From Pseudomonas libanensis (GTDB lineage: Bacteria > Pseudomonadota > Gammaproteobacteria > Pseudomonadales > Pseudomonadaceae): a stretch of DNA of 64,000 nt. This document shows, piece after piece, positions 27,460 to 35,822 of this stretch. Where the stretch lies: the NCBI RefSeq assembly GCF_001439685.1, contig NZ_JYLH01000006.1, positions 1 through 64,000 on the forward strand, given 5' to 3'. The position numbers were made by a program, and so were the translations under genes. Numbering within the stretch: the first letter of the stretch is position 1; each line of letters opens with the position of its first letter. Below the pieces are notes generated by a model that saw only the letters and a program-made list of their open reading frames with translations, had not been told where the DNA came from and made no database searches.

Positions 27460-27604
27460 TGGTGGCCGTACGCAGATTGGTAGACCGGTGATTAGGACCC
27501 GGTGCACCCGAAGGTGCCCTGCGCACGGCCACCATAACGCAGGGCCGAAAAAAAGCGCCTTGCAGAAGGGGGCGCTTAGCGCCTAATCATTCGCGGTCTA
27601 CCAA
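27460..27604 (-). ncRNA. Candidate structured leader RNA upstream of the DUF6124 gene
   Basis: Read on the minus strand, P' (27604-27582) can pair with P (27496-27477) over 11+8 bp, and Q' (27534-27519) with Q (27475-27460) over 15 of 16 positions. The two helices interleave, so they are either alternatives or a pseudoknot. Between them lie a terminator-like hairpin with a T7 run (27576-27548) and a GCACC-TTCG-GGTGC tetraloop hairpin (27517-27504). The orientation of the TTCG loop and T-run points to minus-strand RNA. No known RNA family was recognised. Confidence 0.5.
27548..27576 (-). terminator. Internal terminator-like hairpin in the DUF6124 leader
   Basis: On the minus strand AGCGCC...GGCGCT is followed by seven T residues, located about 150 bp upstream of the DUF6124 start codon. 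Confidence 0.65.
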
Positions 27605-27796
27605 ACCCCGAGTCACTGAATTGGCAGTGACCGACGAAGACTAGCCACGCAATGTGAGCGGCGCAAGCGGTTGGGATTCTCTCGGAAACGTCCTTCAAGT
27701 TAAAGGGAAATGTCATTGTTCCGACTGTTCCTACACTTGCAAAACCCGGCCGATTCTGGGAAAACCCCAGCCTTCCACCCCTTCAATGAGACGCCC

Positions 27797-28141
27797 ATGA
27801 GCAACAACGAGCTGCAGATCACCGACATCCGCCCGGGCACCGGCAAAACAGTGGTCAAGGGCGCGCTGATCACCACCCAATACACCGGCACCCTGGAAGA
27901 TGGCACGGTGTTCGATTCGTCGTGGGAGCGGGGCAAGCCGTTCCAGTGCGTGATCGGCACCGGTCGCGTGATCAAGGGTTGGGACCAGGGCTTGATGGGG
28001 ATGCAAGTCGGCGGTGTACGCACGTTGCATGTACCGGCGCACCTGGCCTATGGCGAGCGCTCCATGGGCGCGCATATCAAGCCCAACAGTAATTTGCGTT
28101 TCGAGATTGAATTGCTGGAAGTGCTGACTCGGGATGATTGA
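27797..28141 (+). CDS. FKBP-type peptidyl-prolyl isomerase
   Basis: This 114-residue single-domain FKBP has no signal peptide, so it is cytoplasmic. Active-site motifs are present: YTGTLEDGTVFDSSWERGKPF, GTGRVIKGWDQGLMGMQVGG and HLAYGERSMGAHIKPNSNLRFEIELLEVL. It catalyses cis-trans isomerisation of X-Pro bonds and is the length of the classical FKBP12 domain. I chose ATG 27797 (MSNNELQI); the 29-codon upstream extension looks like leader sequence. The gene's last bases overlap the region before the GNAT gene, so the two are likely co-transcribed. Confidence 0.93.
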   Translation: MSNNELQITDIRPGTGKTVVKGALITTQYTGTLEDGTVFDSSWERGKPFQCVIGTGRVIKGWDQGLMGMQVGGVRTLHVPAHLAYGERSMGAHIKPNSNLRFEIELLEVLTRDD

Positions 28142-28152
28142 AGAGATTGAAC

Positions 28153-28752
28153 ATGGACGTTGATCTACAGGTGTTGCCTGGCTGCTCCCTCGAAGACATT
28201 CGGGTGGTTGAGCTGCTTGGCTGCGATGAGGCTGAGCTGCAGCAGTTTTTTGAACAGGCGCCGGGTTACTTTATCGCGGTGAATGGCGAACCGGCTAAGC
28301 CGACCGAAGCACGGGAAGAATTACACGGCCAGTTACCCGCTGGCTGGCAGTGCAGCCGCATGTACTGGCTGGGCTACCGCGATACGCAGGACCAACTGGT
28401 CGCCGTGGTGAATATCGCCGCAGATTTGCTCGCCGCGGGGGTATGGCATATCGGCTTGCTGCTGGTGCATACGCGCTGGCACGGCAGCGGGCTGGCGCAG
28501 CGCTTGCACTCGGACCTTGAGGCATGGGCGGCGGAAAAGGGTGCCCAGTGGCTGCGATTGACGGTGGTGGTGGGCAATACCAGGGCCGAGCGTTTTTGGC
28601 CCAAGCTTGGGTATGTACAGGTACGAACTCGCGAGGGCATCACCATGGGGCGCCAGGTGAATAGGGTGTCGATCCAGGTCAAGCCTCTCGGCAACGGGAC
28701 CATTGACGGCTACCTGGCGTCGGTTGAGCGGGACCGGCCCAGTACGCCGTAG
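28153..28752 (+). CDS. GNAT-family N-acetyltransferase
   Basis: This 199-residue cytoplasmic acetyltransferase shows the acetyl-CoA loop VHTRWHGSGLAQRLHSDLEAWA (R-x-x-G-x-G/A pattern: RWHGSG) and the C-terminal strand region NTRAERFWPKLGYVQVR typical of GNATs. The substrate is unknown. The ORF can be extended five codons to a TTG, but ATG 28153 with AAGAGA upstream is preferred. It follows the FKBP gene by 11 bp. Confidence 0.85.
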   Translation: MDVDLQVLPGCSLEDIRVVELLGCDEAELQQFFEQAPGYFIAVNGEPAKPTEAREELHGQLPAGWQCSRMYWLGYRDTQDQLVAVVNIAADLLAAGVWHIGLLLVHTRWHGSGLAQRLHSDLEAWAAEKGAQWLRLTVVVGNTRAERFWPKLGYVQVRTREGITMGRQVNRVSIQVKPLGNGTIDGYLASVERDRPSTP

Positions 28753-28764
28753 CCTGTACCTGTC

Positions 28765-29502
28765 TTATGTGGGAGCGGTGCCTGATTGCTCCAGTTCTTT
28801 GTTTTCAACCATGATTCCAAATCTGCCGTACAACTCCTTTCGCCCCTTGGGCGTCAGTGCCAACGCCCGACTATCAAGGTCCTGGATTACCCATTTGCGG
28901 CTTATAACGGCTTGCAGAACAGCGGCCCCCAGTGCGCCAGCGAGGTGAGGGCGGCGCACGCTCCAGTCCAGGCATGGGCAAGCGAAACGACGTCGCTGTG
29001 CCCTTACGGTTTGTATCTCGACACCGAGCCCTGTCATCGCGGTTTCGCCTTCCACTGTGAGCTGATATGTACCGTCAGCAGCCACTGGCATGCTCAACCA
29101 GCCGGAGTCGATGAAATAGTCGTGCAGTTGTACAGCCAAGGATCCTGCCATGTGGTCATAACAGGTCCGCGCCAACTGCAATCGATTGGGGGTCGTCGAA
29201 ACAAACCGGGTCTGCGCGTTTCGGCTGATCACCATGAGGGCTTCAATAGCTTGGGCCACGTGCGCGTCTGCCAGGCTGAAGTAGCGGTGCCTGCCCTGCG
29301 TGTGCAGTTTTATCAGACCGTCCTCTTTAAGCCTTGCCAAGTGCGCGCTCGCCGTGGATGCACTGACGTCGGCGATAACGGCCATTTCGGTACTGGTACG
29401 GGCATGACCGTCCATCAGTGAACAAAGCATTTTCGTCCTCGCGGGTTCTGCAATGGCGCCTGCGACACGAGAAATGGCGGTGTCATTGCTTTGGGAATCC
29501 AT
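28765..29502 (-). CDS. ArsR-family winged-helix regulator
   Basis: This 245-residue protein has an ArsR-type wHTH at the N-terminus (residues about 10-85: ISRVAGAIAEPARTKMLCSLMDGHARTSTEMAVIADVSAS, then ASAHLARLKEDGLIKLHTQGRHRYFSL). A C-terminal 150-residue domain contains a cysteine pair (CPCLDW) and LTPKGRKELYGRFGI. This longer type is common among Pseudomonas regulators of catabolic or stress genes and is not a classical metal sensor. AGGA precedes ATG 29502. It is divergent from the P450 gene by 74 bp and is its most likely regulator. Confidence 0.87.
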   Translation of the reverse strand: MDSQSNDTAISRVAGAIAEPARTKMLCSLMDGHARTSTEMAVIADVSASTASAHLARLKEDGLIKLHTQGRHRYFSLADAHVAQAIEALMVISRNAQTRFVSTTPNRLQLARTCYDHMAGSLAVQLHDYFIDSGWLSMPVAADGTYQLTVEGETAMTGLGVEIQTVRAQRRRFACPCLDWSVRRPHLAGALGAAVLQAVISRKWVIQDLDSRALALTPKGRKELYGRFGIMVENKELEQSGTAPT

Positions 29503-29576
29503 ATTTCGTTCCTGAGCGAATTGTCGATGTGACGATTGTTCGATAGTAACCGCTCTTTGTGAAAAGGACTGCCAAA

Positions 29577-30737
29577 ATGACGCCGTTTGAAGCCGCCACT
29601 CATGTCGATCCCTACGATTATTACTCACGCTTGAGGCGACAAAGGGAGCTGTTATTCGATGCAGATCGGGGTTTATGGATTGCCAGTGGTGCCTGCGTTG
29701 TCGAGGCCATTCTGCAGCATCCCGATTGCTGGGTACGCCCACCGCACGAGCCGATTCCAGCTGCCATTGCACAAGGCGCCGCAGGCAATATTTTCGGTCG
29801 TTTGATGCGCATGAACGAGGGGATGCGACACCAGTGCCCCCGCCGGGTTATCGAACCCGCCTTGGCCTCGATAGACACGGAAAACATCGCAGGCATCGTG
29901 GCGAAGGTCGTCGAGACACTTGATGTCTCGGTCGATAACCCGAATGAGTGGATGTTCGCCTTACCGGTTTCGGTCATTGCGTCCTTGATAGGTTTCACAT
30001 CCAGCCAGCTACAAGAAGTCGCGCAGCTGACACGGGATTTTGTCGCTTGTCTTTCACCTTTAAGTGACGAGGCTCAACTCAGTAAAGCCAACTGTGGGGC
30101 GGCTCGGTTGAGCCAGATATTTCAGGCGCTGCTGAGTAACGATGATAACGGTAGCGGCGTATTGAGCCGTCTTTATAGCGACTACCAAACCTCGGCCTGG
30201 AAAGACGATGATGTGTTGATAGCGAATCTGATCGGGTTATTGTCACAGACCTGCGAAGCCACTGCCGGGCTGATCGGCAATACCCTCATAGCGTTGCAAC
30301 GAAACTCCGATCTGTTTGAAGGCATGCAAGCCACACCGACGCTCGTCGCTGAGTGGGTTGCAGAGGTGGCACGCTACGATTCACCGGTACAAAACACTCG
30401 GCGGTTTGTTGCGAAGCGGTGCACGATTGGCGACAGCGTTTTAGAAGCGGGCGATACCATTTTATTAATGCTCGCTGCTGCCAACCGAGACCCTTGCGCC
30501 AATCCAGACCCCGACCGTTTCTTGCTCAAGCGAACGCAACGAAAAATCTTCAGCTTCGGCTCAGGAAGACATCAATGTCCAGGCCAGCCATTGGCATTGG
30601 CTATTGCTTCAGAGGTGGTTTTGGCGTTGTTGCATCGACAGCCAGCCTCATCTGTTCGTGCCTATCGCTGGCGTTATTTGCCTTCGCTTAATGGCCGTAT
30701 CCCGCAGTTCTGCCGTGATGGGGAGATTCAGCAATGA
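29577..30737 (+). CDS. Cytochrome P450 with non-canonical I-helix
   Basis: This 386-residue soluble bacterial P450 has the heme-ligand loop FSFGSGRHQCPGQPLA with Cys334, the K-helix ExxR as Glu263-Arg266 in EVARYDSPVQ, and MLAAANRDP before the meander. The I-helix reads LLSQTCEATAGLIGN. The usual AG-x-D/E-T motif is replaced by QTCEAT, so the acid is kept (Glu226) but the O2-activating Thr position is Ala, with a Thr one residue later. This is a known variation in some bacterial P450 subfamilies. No ferredoxin or ferredoxin reductase gene is adjacent. The gene is less GC-rich than its surroundings. The substrate is unknown; a terpenoid from the cyclase at 22.8 kb is speculative. Confidence 0.88.
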   Translation: MTPFEAATHVDPYDYYSRLRRQRELLFDADRGLWIASGACVVEAILQHPDCWVRPPHEPIPAAIAQGAAGNIFGRLMRMNEGMRHQCPRRVIEPALASIDTENIAGIVAKVVETLDVSVDNPNEWMFALPVSVIASLIGFTSSQLQEVAQLTRDFVACLSPLSDEAQLSKANCGAARLSQIFQALLSNDDNGSGVLSRLYSDYQTSAWKDDDVLIANLIGLLSQTCEATAGLIGNTLIALQRNSDLFEGMQATPTLVAEWVAEVARYDSPVQNTRRFVAKRCTIGDSVLEAGDTILLMLAAANRDPCANPDPDRFLLKRTQRKIFSFGSGRHQCPGQPLALAIASEVVLALLHRQPASSVRAYRWRYLPSLNGRIPQFCRDGEIQQ

Positions 30738-30781
30738 TCGCAGTTATTTTTGAAGCCTGGCCACACGAGGAGCCAACACAT

Positions 30782-30808
30782 CGCCATCGGGAGCAAGTCC
30801 CTCCTACA
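30782..30808. repeat. Solitary REP half-unit (type I)
   Basis: CGCCATCGGGAGCAAGTCCC followed by TCCTACA matches the right half of the type I REP doublets elsewhere in the window. Confidence 0.7.
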
Positions 30809-31145
30809 TTTGTTCACCGATGTGGTTGAGAGCTGTGTTCCTGAACCCATCCTGAAGAAATTTCTTATTCTCCATGCGGGCACTTTCCTACGGTTTACTC
30901 TGCCAACATCGGGGCGTAAGCTTCGCGCGTTTTCATTAATAGCGGAGACCCTCAGTGGGTACTTGTTCGAGTGACAGTTGTCGGCCGGTCTCGGTAACCG
31001 GCGCATTCTTGGCAAGATAACGCGCATGTTCCAGATGCCGTTGTCTCGCCTCACAAAGCGAGAAGCGGCATCCCGGCAGTGGCCCGTCCTGGCGCCTGCC
31101 TGAATCCCTCTCATCGACGCTGACCAGCACCTGGGTAACCTCGGG

Positions 31146-31205
31146 ATGCTACGGACGCGCCTGCCTTTTACGGTGGGCGGGCCAGGTTCGGCTGTGCCTG
31201 TGTGA
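31146..31205 (+). CDS. Possible mgtA leader peptide, 19 aa
   Basis: ATG-initiated MLRTRLPFTVGGPGSAVPV ends 61 bp before mgtA. It has three prolines, which fits the idea of proline-dependent leader control known for mgtL in enterobacteria. However, it lacks a strong ribosome-binding site and may be chance. Confidence 0.2.
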   Translation: MLRTRLPFTVGGPGSAVPV

Positions 31206-31266
31206 CGGGCGCGGTGCGGATGGGCAGTACCTGCATAACGGGTTTTCCTCGCGCAGGAGTAACACC

Positions 31267-33972
31267 ATGAACCTCACGCTGCTCAAAGAGTTCTTCGCCG
31301 GCTTCCTGCGGACCCGGCATATCGCCCGGCATTTTCGCCGGCTGGCAATGCTCGAAACCGTGACCGACGCCAGCGTCAGCCGCGAAGTGCCGCCAAACCT
31401 GGCGCACACCCTGGTGGCTGCGGCCAATGGCAGTGCCGTGCAGTTGCTGGGTGTGCTGGGCAGTCATTCGGCGGGGCTCACTATCCAGGAGGCCGACGCC
31501 CTGCGTGTGCAATACGGCCTCAACGAAGTCGAGCACGAGCAGCCGCTGCCGTGGTGGGTGCACCTGTGGCACTGCTACAAGAACCCGTTCAACCTGCTGC
31601 TGACGTTGCTGGCAGTGATCTCCTGGCTGACCGAGGACATGAAGGCCGCCACGGTGATTTTTTCCATGGTGGTGCTGTCGACCCTGTTGCGCTTTTGGCA
31701 GGAGGCCAAGTCGAACAAGGCTGCCGACGCCTTGAAGGCCATGGTGAGCAACACCGCCACCGTGCTGCGCCGCGATGCCGCCAAGCGTATTGAACTGCCG
31801 ATCAAGCAACTGGTGCCGGGCGACCTGATTGTGCTGTCGGCCGGTGACATGATTCCCGCTGACTGCCGCGTGCTCAGCGCCAAGGACCTGTTCGTCAGCC
31901 AGGCGGCGATGACCGGTGAGTCCATGCCGGTGGAGAAGTTCGCCCATCAGCAGGATGCCCATACCCGCAACCCGTTGGAGCTGGAGAACATTCTGTTCAT
32001 GGGCACCAACGTGGTGTCCGGCGCCGCCACCGCAGTGGTCCTGGCCACCGGCAACAGCACCTATTTCGGTGCGTTGGCTCAACGTGTCACGGCCACTGAT
32101 CGCGCGACCACTTCGTTCCAGCACGGGGTCAACAAGGTCAGCTGGTTGCTGATCCGCTTTATGTTCGTGATGGCGCCGCTGGTGTTGTTCATCAACGGTT
32201 TCACCAAGGGCGATTGGACCGAGGCGCTGTTGTTTGCGCTGTCGATCGCCGTGGGCCTGACCCCCGAAATGCTGCCGATGATCGTCACCTCGACCTTGGC
32301 CAAGGGCGCGGTATTCCTGTCGCGCAAGAAGGTCATCGTCAAGCGCCTGGACGCGATCCAGAACTTCGGCGCCATGGACGTGCTGTGCACCGACAAGACC
32401 GGCACGCTGACCCAGGACAAGATATTCCTGGCGCGCCATGTGGACGTGTGGGGTGAGGAGTCCGAAGACGTACTGGAAATGGCCTACCTCAACAGCTACT
32501 ACCAGACCGGCCTGAAAAACCTGCTGGACGTGGCGGTGCTCGAACACGTGGAAATCCATCGCGAACTGAAAGTCGGTACCGCGTTCCATAAGGTCGATGA
32601 GATCCCCTTCGACTTCAACCGCCGCCGCATGTCAGTGGTGGTGGCCGAGCAGGACCGGCCGCACCTGTTGATCTGCAAAGGTGCGGTGGAGGAGATCTTG
32701 TCGGTGTGCACCAGCGTGCGCCACGGCGACGTCAATGAAGCTCTGAGCGAAGAATTACTGGCGCGCATTCGCCAGGTGACCGCGGCCTTTAACGAGGAAG
32801 GGCTGCGTGTGGTGGCGGTGGCGGCGCAGCCGATGCCGGCCGGGCGTGACACCTACAGCCTGGCGGATGAAAACAACCTGACCCTGATCGGCTACGTGGC
32901 GTTTCTCGACCCGCCCAAGGAAAGCACCGCACCCGCCCTCAGGGCCCTGAAAGCCCATGGCGTGGCGGTCAAAGTACTGACCGGTGACAACGAACTGGTC
33001 ACGGCGAAGATCTGCCGCGAAGTGGGCCTTGCGCAACAAGGCTTGCTGATGGGCAACGATATCGAAGCCATGACCGATGCCGAACTGGCCCTGGTCGTGG
33101 AAACCACCAATGTGTTCGCCAGGCTCACACCAAGCCATAAGGAACGCATCGTGCGCCTGCTCAAGGCCAACGGGCATGTGGTGGGCTTTATGGGCGATGG
33201 CATCAACGACGCCCCGGCATTGCGCACGGCCGATATCGGTATTTCGGTGGACAGCGCGGTGGACATCGCCAAGGAAGCGGCTGACATCATCCTGCTGGAA
33301 AAGAGCCTGATGATCCTGGAGGAGGGCGTGCTGGAAGGCCGGCGCACCTTCGCCAACATGCTCAAGTACATCAAGATGACCGCCAGCTCCAACTTCGGCA
33401 ACGTGTTCTCGGTGCTGGTGGCCAGCGCGTTCATCCCGTTCCTGCCGATGCTGCCAATGCATTTGCTGGTGCAGAACCTGCTGTATGACATCTCCCAGAT
33501 TGCGATTCCGTTCGATAACGTCGATGACGAAATGCTTGCCAAGCCGCAACGCTGGCAGCCAGGGGAGGTGGGGCGCTTCATGCTGTTTTTCGGGCCGATC
33601 AGCTCGATCTTCGACATCACCACGTTCGCACTCATGTGGTATGTGTTCGATGCCAACACCCCAGACCACCAGACCCTGTTCCAATCCGGCTGGTTCGTGG
33701 TGGGGCTGCTGACCCAGACCCTGATCGTGCACATGATCCGTACCCCGAAAATCCCGTTCCTGCAAAGCCGCGCAGCGCTGCCGTTGATGCTGATGACGGG
33801 CGTGATCATGGCCGTGGGGATTTTCCTGCCGATGGGGCCGCTGGCGCACTACTTCAAATTGCAGGCGCTGCCGTCGCTGTATTTCGTATTTCTGCCGGTG
33901 ATTCTGCTGGCGTACATGGCGCTGACCCAGGCGGTGAAGGGCTTTTATATCCGCCGGTTCGGCTGGCAGTAA
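31267..33972 (+). CDS. mgtA: Mg2+-importing P-type ATPase
   Basis: This 901-residue type IIIB P-ATPase imports Mg2+ into the cytoplasm. The phosphorylated Asp376 is in LCTDKTGTLTQD, the actuator loop is AAMTGESMPVEK, the membrane motif is GLTPEMLPMIV, and the hinge is GFMGDGINDAPALRTADIGISVDSAVD. The NFGNVFSVLVAS and PFDNVDDEM segments of MgtA/MgtB follow, and about ten transmembrane helices are present. The start has AGGAG eight bases upstream. mgtC lies 216 bp downstream with a REP doublet in between. The pairing mirrors Mg-limitation regulons (PhoPQ in other bacteria), although no PhoP box was identified here. Confidence 0.96.
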   Translation: MNLTLLKEFFAGFLRTRHIARHFRRLAMLETVTDASVSREVPPNLAHTLVAAANGSAVQLLGVLGSHSAGLTIQEADALRVQYGLNEVEHEQPLPWWVHLWHCYKNPFNLLLTLLAVISWLTEDMKAATVIFSMVVLSTLLRFWQEAKSNKAADALKAMVSNTATVLRRDAAKRIELPIKQLVPGDLIVLSAGDMIPADCRVLSAKDLFVSQAAMTGESMPVEKFAHQQDAHTRNPLELENILFMGTNVVSGAATAVVLATGNSTYFGALAQRVTATDRATTSFQHGVNKVSWLLIRFMFVMAPLVLFINGFTKGDWTEALLFALSIAVGLTPEMLPMIVTSTLAKGAVFLSRKKVIVKRLDAIQNFGAMDVLCTDKTGTLTQDKIFLARHVDVWGEESEDVLEMAYLNSYYQTGLKNLLDVAVLEHVEIHRELKVGTAFHKVDEIPFDFNRRRMSVVVAEQDRPHLLICKGAVEEILSVCTSVRHGDVNEALSEELLARIRQVTAAFNEEGLRVVAVAAQPMPAGRDTYSLADENNLTLIGYVAFLDPPKESTAPALRALKAHGVAVKVLTGDNELVTAKICREVGLAQQGLLMGNDIEAMTDAELALVVETTNVFARLTPSHKERIVRLLKANGHVVGFMGDGINDAPALRTADIGISVDSAVDIAKEAADIILLEKSLMILEEGVLEGRRTFANMLKYIKMTASSNFGNVFSVLVASAFIPFLPMLPMHLLVQNLLYDISQIAIPFDNVDDEMLAKPQRWQPGEVGRFMLFFGPISSIFDITTFALMWYVFDANTPDHQTLFQSGWFVVGLLTQTLIVHMIRTPKIPFLQSRAALPLMLMTGVIMAVGIFLPMGPLAHYFKLQALPSLYFVFLPVILLAYMALTQAVKGFYIRRFGWQ

Positions 33973-33999
33973 TACGCTCCATGCAACATCGCAAAACCC

Positions 34000-34075
34000 T
34001 GTGGGGGGCGGCTTGCCGCCCAGCAAAGATGATGTTGGCTGACCCGCCGCCATCGGGGGCAAGCCCCCTCCCACA
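34000..34075. repeat. REP pair (type I), asymmetric
   Basis: TGTGGGGGGCGGCTTGCCGCC is followed by the inverted unit CATCGGGGGCAAGCCCCCTC; the two halves differ in stem sequence. It lies between mgtA and mgtC. Confidence 0.82.
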
Positions 34076-34188
34076 TGTCCAGCGGCGTGCCAAAAATTGT
34101 GTAAATACTCACCGCCCTCGCAGGCAAGTCAGTTCCCAGCGGATCCATGGTGGTTCCAACGTGCTGCTGCATTCATGGAGATTTTCTT

Positions 34189-34905
34189 ATGCAGGCAATC
34201 AACAATATCAACCTCAATTCCCTGATCGACACGGTGGTCAGCCTCACCGCGGCGTTTATTCTCGGTGGCCTGATCGGCTTCGAGCGCCAATACCGCCAGC
34301 GCACCGCCGGCTTGCGCACCAATGTACTTGTGGCGGTCGGCGCGGCGATTTTCGTCGATATGGCCAACCGCCTTGGCGGTGCGGAGGGTGCGGTGCGCGT
34401 GGTCGCTTACGTGGTCTCGGGCATCGGTTTCCTCGGCGCCGGCGTGATCATGCGTGAAGAAGGCAATGTGCGCGGGCTCAATACAGCCGCCACCCTCTGG
34501 GCCTCGGCGGCAGTGGGTGCCTGTGCCGGCGCCGACCTGATCCTCGAGGCGTTGCTGGGCACGCTGTTTGTGCTGGCGGCCAACACCTTGCTGCGGCCGA
34601 TCGTCAATAACATCAACCGCCAGCCGTTGGACGTGGTGTCGGCGGAGGTCACCAATATCCTCTATGTGATTGCGCGGCGCAGCCAGCAACAGGCAGTGAT
34701 GGTGTTGCTGGAAGCCGAGTTGGCCCGCTGCAACTACCCGGCCAGCGATGTCGACGTGCGACCGTTCGGCAGCGAAGAAGTGGAAATCGAGGCCACCCTG
34801 GCGGCGACGTCAGTCGATGGCGACGAGCTGGATGCGCTGGTGGCGCGCATCTCGACTTCGACTCTGGTGGTACAGGCGTTCTGGAGCCCGAGTACCACCG
34901 ACTGA
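34189..34905 (+). CDS. mgtC: MgtC/SapB-family inner-membrane protein
   Basis: The 238-residue protein has an N-terminal hydrophobic MgtC domain of about 150 residues with the family hallmarks [62 protein letters not shown] and [13 protein letters not shown] soluble ACT-like C-terminal domain of about 80 residues follows. MgtC proteins help bacteria grow in low Mg and in macrophages, partly by acting on ATP synthase. Placement after mgtA fits shared Mg control. I chose ATG 34189 (GGAGATTTTCTT upstream). The C-terminal domain is of the long type found in Salmonella MgtC. Confidence 0.92.
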   Translation: MQAINNINLNSLIDTVVSLTAAFILGGLIGFERQYRQRTAGLRTNVLVAVGAAIFVDMANRLGGAEGAVRVVAYVVSGIGFLGAGVIMREEGNVRGLNTAATLWASAAVGACAGADLILEALLGTLFVLAANTLLRPIVNNINRQPLDVVSAEVTNILYVIARRSQQQAVMVLLEAELARCNYPASDVDVRPFGSEEVEIEATLAATSVDGDELDALVARISTSTLVVQAFWSPSTTD

Positions 34906-35194
34906 GCGTTATGGATGTGCCGCGGGTGGCTAAACTTGATCGTGGAAAAATCCTACAAGTAGTCAGGATTATCCCTTCAATCTAAATATTTATGCGTTGC
35001 TAAGGTTGGGCACTTACAGCTGGCGAGCCCACCAGGCCCGGCTGCTGTACGTGTGGTGTTGCAATTGAATGGGCCAGGCATCGCTTGGTTATCTTCCTGA
35101 GTTTGCGCAGTGCCGTTGGTCGGAACTGTTATTTCTCACAGGTACCCAGGTCCGATGTGATGTGTAAGGGTATTTTGTCCGTATAGGGAAGTTT
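34906..35194. other. Intergenic region without recognised features
   Basis: About 290 bp, AT-rich in the middle (34940-35000). It probably contains the promoter of the two-component genes; no clear repeat or RNA was seen. Confidence 0.5.
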
Positions 35195-35821
35195 ATGAGC
35201 AAAGCATTAATTGTGGATGACCATCCGTTTATCCGTGCAACGGTCAAGCATCTGCTGCAGTTGGAAGGGTTCGACGACATCTATCAGGCAGGTGATGGTG
35301 CAGATGCCATGCAGTTGGCAAGGGAACAGCGCCCGGACTTGATCATCCTCGATCTGGCGATGCCAAAGCTGGGTGGGTTGGAAGTGATCCACCGCATCAA
35401 GACCCAGGGCCTGCCGTGCCGCATCCTGGTGCTCACCTCTTACCTTGCAGTGTTCTTTTCCACCCGCTGTATGCGCGCCGGAGCCATGGGGTTTGTGGCC
35501 AAGACCGGCGAGTTGGATGAGCTACAAAAGGCCATCAAGGCGATCATGTCGGGCTACAGTTGCTTCCCAAGTTTGCCGACCAGTTCGGTACGCCGTGACG
35601 ATCTGCAGGAAACGGAACGACAGATGATCGAGTGCTTGTCGGACCGTGAGTTGACCGTATTGCAAATGCTGGCCCTGGGGCTGGGCAACAAGGAAATTGC
35701 CGAGCAGATGCTGTTGAGTCACAAGACCATCAGCACTTACAAGACTCGACTCAAGGAGAAGTTGCGTATGTCCTCGGTAGTGCACTTATCCAAGTTTGCC
35801 CAGCGCAACCATCTGATTTGA
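35195..35821 (+). CDS. BvgA-like NarL-family response regulator
   Basis: This 208-residue response regulator has a receiver with acidic pocket VDDHPF, phosphoacceptor Asp53 (LIILDLAMPK), Thr/Ser region LTSY and Lys103 (FVAKTGE). A LuxR-type HTH is at about 143-205 (LSDRELTVLQMLALGLGNKEIAEQMLLSHKTISTYKTRLKEKL). It is followed after one base by a BvgS-like hybrid kinase, so the pair forms one phosphorelay. In Bordetella the equivalent pair controls virulence phases; in Pseudomonas such pairs have various targets. The target genes here are unknown. GGGAAG precedes the ATG. Confidence 0.9.
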   Translation: MSKALIVDDHPFIRATVKHLLQLEGFDDIYQAGDGADAMQLAREQRPDLIILDLAMPKLGGLEVIHRIKTQGLPCRILVLTSYLAVFFSTRCMRAGAMGFVAKTGELDELQKAIKAIMSGYSCFPSLPTSSVRRDDLQETERQMIECLSDRELTVLQMLALGLGNKEIAEQMLLSHKTISTYKTRLKEKLRMSSVVHLSKFAQRNHLI

Positions 35822-35822
35822 A

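Larger units (their letters stand above)
30738..31266. other. 529-bp gene-free region before mgtA
   Basis: It contains a half REP (30782-30808) and a GC-rich leader-like stretch before mgtA. A 19-codon frame at 31146-31205 is listed separately. No known Mg-sensing riboswitch could be recognised. Confidence 0.5.

Noticed and set aside
30738..31266. Mg-sensing riboswitch (M-box type) before mgtA
   Set aside because: No M-box or other known Mg-riboswitch core could be identified by eye.
31168..34074. Long antisense open frames opposite mgtA (473 and 439 codons)
   Set aside because: They mirror the codon structure of mgtA, contain no family motifs and are typical shadows in GC-rich DNA.
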